From the IMG/VR virus record IMGVR_UViG_3300031565_000035, positions 1 through 57,923 of that record: a stretch of DNA of 57,923 nt; one strand, 5' to 3'. Made by a program: the position numbers and the translations under genes. The notes beneath the pieces were generated by a model, which had not been told where the DNA came from, did no database searches, and saw only the letters and a list, made by a program, of their open reading frames with translations. Numbering within the stretch: the stretch's first letter is position 1; every line of letters begins with the position of its first letter. Shown here piece after piece: positions 22,886-31,628 of the stretch. Origin of the DNA: a virus.

Positions 22886-23536
22886 TTACTCCTCTTCTGG
22901 GGGAGCGCCGAAGATGTCCTTAGCACGACGCCACAAGAACAGACGATCGTCTAATCCTCGAAGTCCCCGGTTAATCTTACGAGTCATGTTGCGCATCTCG
23001 ATAGCCGAGTTTCGGTCGGCATAAGGAGTGAGCTCATTGGCCTCCCAGAAGTCGAACGCCGTTCTAACAGACCACTCAGGCTGGAAAACCAGATTGGGAT
23101 CGTCGGTAAAGAAGTTCGGCTTACCAGTCAGCCTCTTACTCGCAAGCATGTAGGCTCTTTGGTAGTGGATCCGGATGAGACCTCTACCACGATATCTCCA
23201 GCCGTCGCCCGAATCCTCAGGACCATTACCGCCTCGGTTAGCATACACCCGATTAGCAATCCGCATCGGCTTGTATGCAAACTCCTTCGAGGACTCCGGT
23301 GTGAAGTAGTCAGGAAACGTCCGAAGTAACCCATTCGCGGAGTAGTTCAGATTCTCCTCGATCTGGGTCATCCTAATACTCTCATGGCCGATCTGGGCAA
23401 TGAAAGCCGCCTGCCTTAAAGGCGTGTTGACCTCGAAGCGCTCAAACGCCTCGTTCAAATGGCTAAGGTACTGATCGATGACATACTCGCTTTCCGGTAT
23501 GATATCGACCATCTGTACTCTGGTTGCAACTTGCAT
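22886..23536 (-). CDS. endolysin, glycoside hydrolase family 19
   Basis: 216 residues. AAFIAQIGHESIRMTQIEEN then LNYSANGLLRTFPDYF carries the two expected glutamates of GH19 (in GHES and EEN), and GDGWRYRGRGLIRIHYQRAY is the family core. Such enzymes cut glycan strands of peptidoglycan. No signal peptide is visible, so release depends on a holin. A second lysin of different chemistry is encoded at 23745. Confidence 0.88.
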   Translation of the reverse strand: MQVATRVQMVDIIPESEYVIDQYLSHLNEAFERFEVNTPLRQAAFIAQIGHESIRMTQIEENLNYSANGLLRTFPDYFTPESSKEFAYKPMRIANRVYANRGGNGPEDSGDGWRYRGRGLIRIHYQRAYMLASKRLTGKPNFFTDDPNLVFQPEWSVRTAFDFWEANELTPYADRNSAIEMRNMTRKINRGLRGLDDRLFLWRRAKDIFGAPPEEE

Positions 23537-23584
23537 CTGATTGACTCCTTGACTGGTGCATGACTAAGATAACTAGAGGCTACT

Positions 23585-23764
23585 TCAGCCCGACTTCGAG
23601 ATCACTACTGCCCCGATGGCTGCAAGGATCAGAATCACTACGACGATACCTGTCGAGTACTTCCAGCTGATAAACCGCATGAGGTATGAATCGACTGTCC
23701 CATCCAGCGATAGGTACTTGTTCCACCATGCGGTCCAGCTAGTCTTAAGGGACTTGAGGGACAT
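23585..23764 (-). CDS. 59-residue membrane protein of the lysis cassette
   Basis: An amphipathic Trp-rich N terminus (SLKSLKTSWTAWWNKYLSL) is followed by one transmembrane helix near the C terminus (STGIVVVILILAAIGAVVIS). The ATG at 23764 follows AAGGAGAAGATA and overlaps the amidase gene by 20 bases. Position between two endolysin genes suggests a pinholin, antiholin or holin accessory; inference only. Confidence 0.65.
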   Translation of the reverse strand: MSLKSLKTSWTAWWNKYLSLDGTVDSYLMRFISWKYSTGIVVVILILAAIGAVVISKSG

Positions 23765-24242
23765 TATCTTCTCCTTGGTTATCAGGGACGAATATATGAC
23801 CCGCTAGAGGTTGCTTAGCTCCGGCAAGCCAGGTTGCTACATCGAAGCATGGACACTCTTTCATGTACTCCCACGGCTCGATGATACCGTCGCCATTGAG
23901 ATCCGGGGAGTAGTCCCTGTGTCCTTTCACCTCCGCAGTAGGATACAGGTCTTGTAAATCGTTCACCTGGTTGGCAAGTGACTCCCATTGAGGGAGCGTG
24001 AAGCGACTCATGCCAGCTATGCAGATTCCAACTGTGCGGCTGTTCTGTCCTGACACGTGTGCGCCGATCTCTTTGAGCTTACGCCCGACGACAACCAACC
24101 CGCTAATCTCGATGTAGCGGTGGTAGCCGATCATACGCCAGCCCTTCTTACGGTGTAGTATATCACACCAGGTACGATCGAACCTAGCATCGCCATCTGG
24201 GGTCGCGGCACAGTGAATAACGATTGCCTTGATCTGTCGCAT
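23745..24242 (-). CDS. N-acetylmuramoyl-L-alanine amidase (T7 lysozyme type)
   Basis: 165 residues of the Amidase_2/PGRP family. Zinc ligands are visible in IVIHCAATPDG (His), VKGHRDYSPDLNGDG (His) and KECPCFDV (Cys), with MIGYHRYIEI between. It cleaves the bond between muramic acid and the peptide stem. T7-type enzymes can also bind RNA polymerase; nothing here shows that. The start overlaps the upstream membrane protein stop (TAATG). Confidence 0.88.
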   Translation of the reverse strand: MRQIKAIVIHCAATPDGDARFDRTWCDILHRKKGWRMIGYHRYIEISGLVVVGRKLKEIGAHVSGQNSRTVGICIAGMSRFTLPQWESLANQVNDLQDLYPTAEVKGHRDYSPDLNGDGIIEPWEYMKECPCFDVATWLAGAKQPLAGHIFVPDNQGEDNVPQVP

Positions 24243-24691
24243 TACCAGCCTCCTTCGGTAATTAGGTACAGGCCAGCGATTACAAGAGCAGTCCAGACAA
24301 TCTGTTTGCCCATGTTGAAATAGCTTGGTCGTTTCTTAGTTTCACCTTTAGCCTCCCTAGCTATCCTCCTCCGCTGGATATTACTAGAGCTCCACGAGAA
24401 GGCTCCGCACTTTAGGTACCTGTTGAAGCGCCAAACATGTCTCATTAGGAAGAGGGCTATGGACACGTACAACAGGAGGGTTGTCTGTAGCAAGTTATAA
24501 CGTATCCCAGCATGGAAGTGCTCCCACAAGGGGCCCAACGTAGCAATGACAAGACCACTTAGAGCTAGTTTACCGATTAGGCCATCATCGTAGTCTCGGT
24601 GTAGAACCAGAGTAACAGCTATCACGAATATGATAACCGCCGAAGACACTCCTAAGACCTGCATGAAGGTTAAACCTAATTGATCATACAT
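24242..24691 (-). CDS. multi-pass membrane protein, lysis cassette
   Basis: 149 residues with about four transmembrane segments (VSSAVIIFVIAVTLVL; LALSGLVIATLGPLW; LLQTTLLLYVSIALFLM; WTALVIAGLYLIT) and basic loops. Its location between the holin candidate and the amidase suggests a holin or antiholin. No family assignment is possible by eye. Confidence 0.65.
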   Translation of the reverse strand: MYDQLGLTFMQVLGVSSAVIIFVIAVTLVLHRDYDDGLIGKLALSGLVIATLGPLWEHFHAGIRYNLLQTTLLLYVSIALFLMRHVWRFNRYLKCGAFSWSSSNIQRRRIAREAKGETKKRPSYFNMGKQIVWTALVIAGLYLITEGGW

Positions 24692-24701
24692 AGCGACCCC
24701 T

Positions 24702-25049
24702 CTACTTCTTCGGACCCGTGAACCATGTCTTCAACATCTCGCTGAGCATCCTGAGGTCGGCTTGTTGGGCCGCTTTATGGATAGCTGTTGCGAACGACAT
24801 GAAGAAGGTTCCGGTCAGAAAGATGATTGCGTTCTCCGCCTTGGCTAATTCAGTGTAGTGGACTACTAAAGGTCCGACATAGATAGCTGATAATATTCCA
24901 CAACCTAGAACGGAGGTCTTGTATATGGAGGCCTTGCCGCGCTCCTCGTACGGGGATGGGATAAAGGGGATACTAACCAGCGCACCAAAGATGGCAGCTA
25001 ATAGCCCCCCCACCTTAAGCCCGACAGCAGCTGCAATTTCTGTTAGCAC
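24702..25049 (-). CDS. putative holin
   Basis: 115 residues with three hydrophobic helices (VGGLLAAIFGALVSIPFI; VLGCGILSAIYVGPLVV; AIIFLTGTFFMSFATAI) and a charged C terminus (KTWFTGPKK). Size, topology and position upstream of two endolysins fit a class I holin forming the lysis pore. The start is GTG at 25049 with AAGGAG upstream. Confidence 0.7.
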   Translation of the reverse strand: MLTEIAAAVGLKVGGLLAAIFGALVSIPFIPSPYEERGKASIYKTSVLGCGILSAIYVGPLVVHYTELAKAENAIIFLTGTFFMSFATAIHKAAQQADLRMLSEMLKTWFTGPKK

Positions 25050-25058
25050 AGGTACTCC

Positions 25059-26174
25059 TTAGTTTAGGAACTCGACTAGCTGTCCCAGTTGTACGATGTC
25101 GTTATCACTGGTTGCTTCGCCAGTGCACTTGATCGTAATGGCAGCTCCATCATCCTGCGTAGCGGTACCGGTTTCGATATCGATAGCACTGGCGGGAGTA
25201 GTCTCGAACACGTTCAACTGAGCGACGTAGTCCTGCGTATCTGTTCCTGTAGAGAATACCTCAGCGACAGCCCTCCAAGCACCGTCGATACTAACGGTGA
25301 AGGCATATGTCAAGATGACTTGCGAGCCGAAGTAGATCTTCAGCGTCTTGGTATCCGCATTGTTGGGGAAGGTGCCCCAAGCTGTGATACGGACTCCCTT
25401 ACCTGCTACACTCATTGCATCGGCAGGTAGGCTGTAAGTGATGAGGTCGTCCTCTCCTACACCGATGTTTCCGACCTGCGTAGTATCGACACTAGCCTTC
25501 AAGACAGCGAAGGCTCCGATGTTAGCTGCGCCGATCTCGAAAGCAACCGGTTCAGCTTTCACGTCCGTGTTATTCACGTACAAGTACATCGTAGCCCCTC
25601 TCGGGATCACGATTCCTGTTTGACCATTCACTAGGACCGTAAGAGTGAAGTCGCCGGTCGTATTGTTGAAGACGACGTAGTCCCAGACAGCTGAAGGAAC
25701 CTCCACAGAGCGATTGCCTGATAAGGCTCCAGTGAACTCAAGGATCTTGACTCGGGCTTCGTCGTCTGTCAGAGTAACGGCGCCAGAACCGCCTATGGCT
25801 TTGGATAGCCGCGATTCCATTACCCGGATGCTCCAAGGACGCCAGTCGGTAATAGTTGAGACGACCCCGCCAGCAGCGACGATCACATAGAGCGGAATCT
25901 GCCCAGCAGTAAAGCCACTCGTGTTGACACTAATAGTACCTGCGCGATCGACCTCGACGTAGTTCGTAGCATTGGTCAGAGCGACACTGCTATTGCTCTT
26001 TAAGGTAGGTACACCATCGACGTAAATGTAGCCCCCGAAGTACTGGTGCGTCAATCCAGCAGACGTAGTGTAGTTACGAGCAAATATCCCTGCCCATTGG
26101 AGGGTAGTGAGGATCTCGTTGATCGTGGTGGTTTTGCCTGCCTGAGCTTCTGTCAGTTGGGTAAGAGTGGTCAT
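25059..26174 (-). CDS. tail fibre / receptor-binding candidate
   Basis: 371 residues, beta-rich and low in Cys, last gene of the tail block. An N-terminal helical region (MTTLTQLTEAQAGKTTTINE) is of the kind that docks to the tail tip, followed by YVEVDRAGTISVNTSGFTAG, VSTITDWRPW and many short beta strands. Genes in this position, after the central hub protein, usually encode the adsorption fibre. No enzymatic motif seen. Confidence 0.6.
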   Translation of the reverse strand: MTTLTQLTEAQAGKTTTINEILTTLQWAGIFARNYTTSAGLTHQYFGGYIYVDGVPTLKSNSSVALTNATNYVEVDRAGTISVNTSGFTAGQIPLYVIVAAGGVVSTITDWRPWSIRVMESRLSKAIGGSGAVTLTDDEARVKILEFTGALSGNRSVEVPSAVWDYVVFNNTTGDFTLTVLVNGQTGIVIPRGATMYLYVNNTDVKAEPVAFEIGAANIGAFAVLKASVDTTQVGNIGVGEDDLITYSLPADAMSVAGKGVRITAWGTFPNNADTKTLKIYFGSQVILTYAFTVSIDGAWRAVAEVFSTGTDTQDYVAQLNVFETTPASAIDIETGTATQDDGAAITIKCTGEATSDNDIVQLGQLVEFLN

Positions 26175-26182
26175 AATGTCTC

Positions 26183-29100
26183 CTAGACGGTCTCGTTCTC
26201 GGCGAAGCCCCTACCCACTTGGGCAGATAGCTGGTATACATTGATCACGAGGCTACTCTGGGGTGCCCCGAAGTCGGTAGTCTGGTCGGCTGATAAGTAT
26301 GTAACGGTCTTAGTAGAGCTGGCAAGTGTCCTCTTCACAGTAGATCCGCTCATGATATCTACCTCGTAGCTCTCTGTATCCTCACCGAGGGGAGCGTCTA
26401 CATAGTCGCGCATTACGGCTGGGAGTCGAGTCTGTCGGGCCCACTTGATGATGATGTCACTGAGGTGGTTCCTCCCTCCTGCTACGTGTACTGGATGTAG
26501 AGGTTTAAGATTGTTCCCTTGGTATGTAGCCGAGATAGCAGTGGCATCTGTTATCACCTGGGTAAAGGAAGGACACTTCCAAGGATACAGCTGACCTACA
26601 TCGGAGCTGACCATTGGCAGGAAGCGCAGGTAGGTAGCATTTAGCAGAACGAAACTCTCCCCGATCGCGTGATCGCCCATGAAGATATCGGTACCTAAAC
26701 GCCCTCGTAACATACCGCTGAGTTTGTACGTTGTGCCGGAAACGAGAGTAGCATCCGTGAATAGGATAACTTCGGTCCCGAGTAGGATGACATTTTGGCC
26801 TGTTAGAGCCTGTGCTCGAGTTACGCTAGACAAGGCGCCAGAGGTCAACTCAACATTGACGGTCTTAGCCTCGTCCCACTGATGAGGATTAGTAACAGTT
26901 GCTAAGACTAAAGTAGCCTTCCCCATAGTAGCCGATCCAAGAAAGACTCCTTCTGGTATTGCGAGGTACGCAATCCCGTCGCGCGCAATGTGAGCAACTC
27001 CACCCTTCCATGCAGCCATAAGACCAGCAGCAGCAGCATAAAAGCCGTAACTGTTATCGGACGCTCTTAGGAGAGGAATATCTAATAACCGGAAGTCAGT
27101 AGGTCCTTGAGAGGACACTGCAGATATCGGATCCAGAGGAGTCTGCGCGATTAGAGTCTGCGTATACACCGCAGCATCTTCCCCCGATCCTTCCCACTGA
27201 ACAATACCATTAGCCCCTTCATCCCTCTGCCGAATCCGGACCTGCTTGTTCTCTCCTGTTACCGGAAGGTTGATGACGTCGGCAGGATCGTACTTCACGT
27301 ACTTCCTGCTGGTAGACCACCTGTAATCCTGTCGAGACTGCCAAAGTGAGTACAACACACGCTCAGCAATCTGGCGAGCTTCATTGTCGGATAGAACGAC
27401 TGGCAGCTCAACGCTAACCTGGGAGTTAGAAGCAGGAACTGTACGACGAGCGTATTGCGCTCCCTGCTCGTAGTTGGCATTCTCGTTGATGAAAGCTACG
27501 GTTATCTCGTCAGGCATTTCTAGATCAGATTGCCTGGTTACCAATACCTGAGCAGGTATGTCGCTACCAGACTCATGAGCGGCAAGGTCATCGTTGTCGA
27601 AGGTAGCTGCAACAGCTCCACCACGCTTAACAAATTTCACCTTACCATCCGACTCCAGTCCGTCGAAACTGTACGCGATCATAAGCGGCTCGAGTGCTGC
27701 CCGTAAAGAAACACGGGAACCTTTTACATAACCACGTACTTGATCCGTAAGGGCCGCTACGTTAATGTCTCCTGCTAATAAGCCACTTTGCAGGCAGAGA
27801 TCCTGCACTATGACCGAGAGAGCTATTGTACCAGTAGACGATACTGCCACCCCGTACCACTTGTTAACTATACCTGAAGATGGCTCGTGATCGGCAGTAC
27901 CCCAGACTCCGTTCTTATATGCCCCGTATGCCCATGAGGAGAAGTACTGAGCTGGGACGGTGCCGAGGTTCGTACGCACCCCACCTATGGAAGTATGCCA
28001 TAAAGAGCTGCGCTCTTCCGTGATGAACGCTCCGTCATCGAGACGTTCCATACCCGTCAGAGTCGTGCCCTGAGCTGCGGCAATTGATGCGATCTCCGTA
28101 AGTGTCCCGTGCGCGTAGCTCTTAAAACCGAAACTGGCGTGACCACCATCGGGCCCCTTCCCTATGTGTAGACCGACTACGTCCGCGAATAGGTAGTCGC
28201 CGACATTTACCCCACTCGCAGAAAGTATAACGGCAGCTGGGTAGGGAGCTGACATATCAACATAGAAGAGGTTGCAGGCCCAACCGTTCCAGACCCAGCA
28301 CTTCACATAGAGGTGGTTGCCATATCTAGCACAGGACATTATTGGTGTCCATGACGACCCAATAGTGCCGGGACCTTCAATCTGTTTCAGTACGTTATTG
28401 TCCATGTCCCAACTCATCCACAGCTTACCTGCACTCCACCCCGTTGCGAAGTTGTCTGTCCAGACAAGGTATTTCCGATCGCCTTGCATGATTCCACCAG
28501 TCCTCATACTCCTACCACCACCGTAGAAGTATGTTGTTGCTATGATGTTATCTACTATGACGCTGGGACGCTGGTCGTTAAATCCTGCCCCATTGAAGTC
28601 ACGCCGTATTTCCGCTACCATGTGATGCTGGCCATTGAAAAGGGTTACCCATAGGCGGCTGAACGAGAAATAGTCATTCGAGTCAATACCGTGCGTACAC
28701 CGGTTGTTAGTATTTCCTGAAACAGCTGTTGATGAGTCAAAGGTACATCCCCCGACCTGATCAGAGGGCGGCGACCAATATTCTGTAGCGCCCGAGATGC
28801 CACCCGTCACTAATGTCAGCGTCCCTTGAGATATGACCTCGAATTCGAGTGCAGGGACATTATTACCGAAGTCCTCTAGCTGGAAGTCGTTGAACACAAC
28901 GTAGGCTAGATTTCGGTACGCGGGCACGTTACCAGCACCTTGATACGACTCCATCAGAGAGCTCGGCAACTGCGTTGTATCGCCGGTATAAACAGTTATC
29001 CCATCGGACCGCTTGTTCGAGGCATAGATTGTATTCGCGTCTACAGTGTCGCCGATGTTATAGATCAACCGACCGTTAGCCCAGATCTTTCGCACACCAA

Positions 29101-29509
29101 CAATCGCGCCTTCACACAGACCAATCGCGATGTGTATGTGATACGTATAAGTCGTGCTGGTTTGTGAGGAGCCCCCACCTCCGCCTTTGCCTCCTCCTCC
29201 TGACTCCTGCACGATTACGTGGGCGGTCTCAATGATATCGGACGACCAGATGATGTTGCCCGCGATCCGTGCCCGACCATATACCTTTGGGATCGCTTGG
29301 CCGTAAGTACTAGTCTGGATCTTGTTATCCGAGATGCGCGGTCCTTGCTGCGAGGTATGAGAACCCTTCGGTGGGAACAGGAGCGAACCGGCTATGGTAC
29401 CAAGAGTCCAACCAATTGCCGTACCGGTCATCCCGAACGCGACTACGCCAGCGCCAAGTGCCGCCGTACCTAGTCCCGCACCTATTACGCCTAATGCAAG
29501 TATAGCCAT
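26183..29509 (-). CDS. central tail hub / host-specificity protein (GpJ-like)
   Basis: 1108 residues. A hydrophobic glycine/alanine-rich N terminus is followed by QASIPKVYGRA-type sequence (GQAIPKVYGRARIAGNIIWS), a poly-Gly segment (GGGGKGGGGGSSQ) and YTYHIHIAIGLCEGAIVGVR, which match the phage tail-tip/J-protein and GTA hub family. A later region (LVTRQSDLEMPDEITVAFIN) and C-terminal fibronectin-like parts also fit. It forms the tail tip and contacts the host. It follows DUF2460, DUF2163 and NlpC/P60 genes in the canonical order. Confidence 0.85.
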   Translation of the reverse strand: MAILALGVIGAGLGTAALGAGVVAFGMTGTAIGWTLGTIAGSLLFPPKGSHTSQQGPRISDNKIQTSTYGQAIPKVYGRARIAGNIIWSSDIIETAHVIVQESGGGGKGGGGGSSQTSTTYTYHIHIAIGLCEGAIVGVRKIWANGRLIYNIGDTVDANTIYASNKRSDGITVYTGDTTQLPSSLMESYQGAGNVPAYRNLAYVVFNDFQLEDFGNNVPALEFEVISQGTLTLVTGGISGATEYWSPPSDQVGGCTFDSSTAVSGNTNNRCTHGIDSNDYFSFSRLWVTLFNGQHHMVAEIRRDFNGAGFNDQRPSVIVDNIIATTYFYGGGRSMRTGGIMQGDRKYLVWTDNFATGWSAGKLWMSWDMDNNVLKQIEGPGTIGSSWTPIMSCARYGNHLYVKCWVWNGWACNLFYVDMSAPYPAAVILSASGVNVGDYLFADVVGLHIGKGPDGGHASFGFKSYAHGTLTEIASIAAAQGTTLTGMERLDDGAFITEERSSLWHTSIGGVRTNLGTVPAQYFSSWAYGAYKNGVWGTADHEPSSGIVNKWYGVAVSSTGTIALSVIVQDLCLQSGLLAGDINVAALTDQVRGYVKGSRVSLRAALEPLMIAYSFDGLESDGKVKFVKRGGAVAATFDNDDLAAHESGSDIPAQVLVTRQSDLEMPDEITVAFINENANYEQGAQYARRTVPASNSQVSVELPVVLSDNEARQIAERVLYSLWQSRQDYRWSTSRKYVKYDPADVINLPVTGENKQVRIRQRDEGANGIVQWEGSGEDAAVYTQTLIAQTPLDPISAVSSQGPTDFRLLDIPLLRASDNSYGFYAAAAGLMAAWKGGVAHIARDGIAYLAIPEGVFLGSATMGKATLVLATVTNPHQWDEAKTVNVELTSGALSSVTRAQALTGQNVILLGTEVILFTDATLVSGTTYKLSGMLRGRLGTDIFMGDHAIGESFVLLNATYLRFLPMVSSDVGQLYPWKCPSFTQVITDATAISATYQGNNLKPLHPVHVAGGRNHLSDIIIKWARQTRLPAVMRDYVDAPLGEDTESYEVDIMSGSTVKRTLASSTKTVTYLSADQTTDFGAPQSSLVINVYQLSAQVGRGFAENETV

Positions 29510-29510
29510 C

Positions 29511-29927
29511 CTAGTTTACTCCCGGTAGTCGATATGAACATACCACGAGACGCTGCCATCTTTGATCGAGGATATGCTCAACTACGCGACCAATACTACT
29601 ATTCGTGTGCAGAATATAAACTGGGTCAAGACGCGATACCAGAGCTACATGTTGCGGCTCGAGTCCAAATCTCATTAGTAGTACGTCACCAACCCGCCAC
29701 GACTCCTGAGCAGACAAGCGTACTAGCTGCTTATCCATCTGTCCCTCGAGCTCACTATCCTTGGGTTGTCTACCGTAACCAGGCACGTCGTAGAGGTTGG
29801 TCCCAAGATTGCTGAGGGCCTTAATTATTAGGCCAGCACAATCTATACCGGTATGCGTACGTCCTTGGTGTCTAAATGGACTACCGAGGTACTTGCGCGC
29901 CTCTTCAACGACCGCCATACCGTTCAT
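29511..29927 (-). CDS. NlpC/P60 tail-tip peptidase
   Basis: 138 residues. ARKYLGSPFRHQGRTHTGID followed by CAGLIIKAL gives the catalytic Cys motif (DCAGL), and HVALVSRLD supplies the His. Tail-associated NlpC/P60 proteins cut cell-wall peptides during DNA entry or assist tail-tip assembly. ATGA overlap with the DUF2163 gene. Confidence 0.88.
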   Translation of the reverse strand: MNGMAVVEEARKYLGSPFRHQGRTHTGIDCAGLIIKALSNLGTNLYDVPGYGRQPKDSELEGQMDKQLVRLSAQESWRVGDVLLMRFGLEPQHVALVSRLDPVYILHTNSSIGRVVEHILDQRWQRLVVCSYRLPGVN

Positions 29928-30772
29928 GTTCGTCCTCCGCTAAGCATTCTATCAAGTCCGGGGATATGCGGGAAGCCCTGGAAGTTAACCCCGTTGGAGA
30001 ACTTCGAAATGCAGGTCGCGAATGTCTTATTGCATCCAGGCGTCATTGTGTATCCGTCGCCTACCTGCACGTCGTATGGCAGCGACATCTGTAGATCGAT
30101 CTGGCCTCCCGTAACTAGGAAGTATTTCACTTCGGCAGAGAACCCACTGTTGTTGCCCGAAGTCCAGGTGATCTTACCTTGATCGAAGTAGCCTGTAGCT
30201 TCTGCACGAGAGGTGTCGAAGAAGATCCGCCGATTAGATATTCCTGTAATCGTTCCAGATACCTGAAGGGAGGGTAGATTAAAGGCGCAGCGAGCATCGC
30301 CTAGATCCGCATCACAGGCGGGCATATAAAGGCGGCCTACAGGCTGTTGAAGAGCTTGTGACAGGCTTCGCAGTTCGACATTAAAACTATTCCGGTTGAC
30401 ACTTACTTCACCTAGACGACCTTTAGGACCTATGATTACACCCTGAGACGTATCGGACCAGTTGATAGTGAACTGCTCGACAGTGGCATAGTCCCAAAGT
30501 CCGGCTAGGAGATCAGCCTCCGTAATCGCCGCCGAGTCAAAGGCTCCCTGGATCTCCATGTCGTCGACCTCCAGGCCAAGATTCGCTCGCATAGCACTGC
30601 GCCGATAGCTTGTGGACGCGCTGTAGGTGAGACCTAAGTAGACGATGTCCTGATCGTGATCGGTAAAGCCGAAGACAACACTGTCGACGCGTGTCACCTT
30701 CCATAGGGTGGCAAGCGTAGTCGCCTCTTCTGCGACGTGGATTTCTAGATTGGCTGATATTGTACGTGACAT
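29924..30772 (-). CDS. DUF2163 baseplate/tail-tip hub protein
   Basis: 282 residues. PVGRLYMPACDADLGDARCA and the C-terminal GCNKTFATCISKFSNGVNFQ then GFPHIPG are hallmarks of DUF2163 (BR0599-like) proteins, which form part of the distal tail hub in GTA-like and lambda-like tails. Cys residues in the C-terminal motif are conserved and may bind an iron-sulphur cluster in relatives. Confidence 0.88.
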   Translation of the reverse strand: MSRTISANLEIHVAEEATTLATLWKVTRVDSVVFGFTDHDQDIVYLGLTYSASTSYRRSAMRANLGLEVDDMEIQGAFDSAAITEADLLAGLWDYATVEQFTINWSDTSQGVIIGPKGRLGEVSVNRNSFNVELRSLSQALQQPVGRLYMPACDADLGDARCAFNLPSLQVSGTITGISNRRIFFDTSRAEATGYFDQGKITWTSGNNSGFSAEVKYFLVTGGQIDLQMSLPYDVQVGDGYTMTPGCNKTFATCISKFSNGVNFQGFPHIPGLDRMLSGGRT

Positions 30773-30773
30773 A

Positions 30774-31628
30774 TTACACCCTTATTTCCATTACCGGAAT
30801 CTGACCCCAGTCGAAGAGGCTGTACGTCTCAGCACGGGCGTTCATCTTGTCCGTATCGAATCTTGCCGGTACATCAAACTCTCCAGCCCATTGAAGCGAT
30901 TCGGCCGGCTGAGGAAACTTGGAAGCTAGCCCGCCAGTGGTATAGGTAGTATGTCCGGATGTGTCCTCTATCGAGAAGACACTACCGCTCGCTCCCGTGA
31001 TCGCGAACACACGATTGTTGACCTCCACCATACCACCGACCCCTGAAATATATATCAGGTCACCGTTGGAGAACCCGTGGGGTGCGCTGGTTGTGACTAC
31101 ACCGGGATCCGCTTTAGTGATAGCAGTGATGCTAAATGAACTGTCCGCAACAAACGTGATGATACCCGTGGTGTAGTCGATAGCGATCTGACCAGCACCT
31201 CCACCGACTGTTACAGGACTGGAATCACGGTACACCGTAGTCTGTCCCGATACAGGCTTCTGGATAATACGGTCCTCTGAACCGGCTGCATTACTGTATC
31301 TCTTGTACAGCTGGTAAGCTGCGAAACCTGTACCGACAGCGGTTGTACCTAAACGCCCTTCAGTTTGGGCTACTAGATAGTCGATCCAGTCTTTAAACCG
31401 GAATCCGTTTGCCTTACCCTTCGCTACTCGGAAGAAGGCAATTAGGACGTCGAGATTCGCTTGGTTCTTAATCCCATGAGCAACGTCCCATGATGCACGA
31501 GCTACGGACCAGTTCTGGTTGCGACTCTCAAACCCGGAATCTAGGACTATAACGTCTGTACTGTAAGAAGGACCACCAGCAGCTCCGTAGCTGATAGATG
31601 TGGGGAATTGTATTTCAAGGAAGGCCAT
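30774..31628 (-). CDS. DUF2460 distal tail protein
   Basis: 284 residues. FPTSISYGAAGGPSYSTDVI, RNQNWSVARASWDVAHGIKN, and KANGFRFKDWIDYLV match the DUF2460 (TIGR02217) family, which forms the ring joining tail tube to tip. The second half is a beta-rich insertion with repeated sequence around TGASGSVFSIEDTSGH. One base from the next gene. Confidence 0.88.
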   Translation of the reverse strand: MAFLEIQFPTSISYGAAGGPSYSTDVIVLDSGFESRNQNWSVARASWDVAHGIKNQANLDVLIAFFRVAKGKANGFRFKDWIDYLVAQTEGRLGTTAVGTGFAAYQLYKRYSNAAGSEDRIIQKPVSGQTTVYRDSSPVTVGGGAGQIAIDYTTGIITFVADSSFSITAITKADPGVVTTSAPHGFSNGDLIYISGVGGMVEVNNRVFAITGASGSVFSIEDTSGHTTYTTGGLASKFPQPAESLQWAGEFDVPARFDTDKMNARAETYSLFDWGQIPVMEIRV

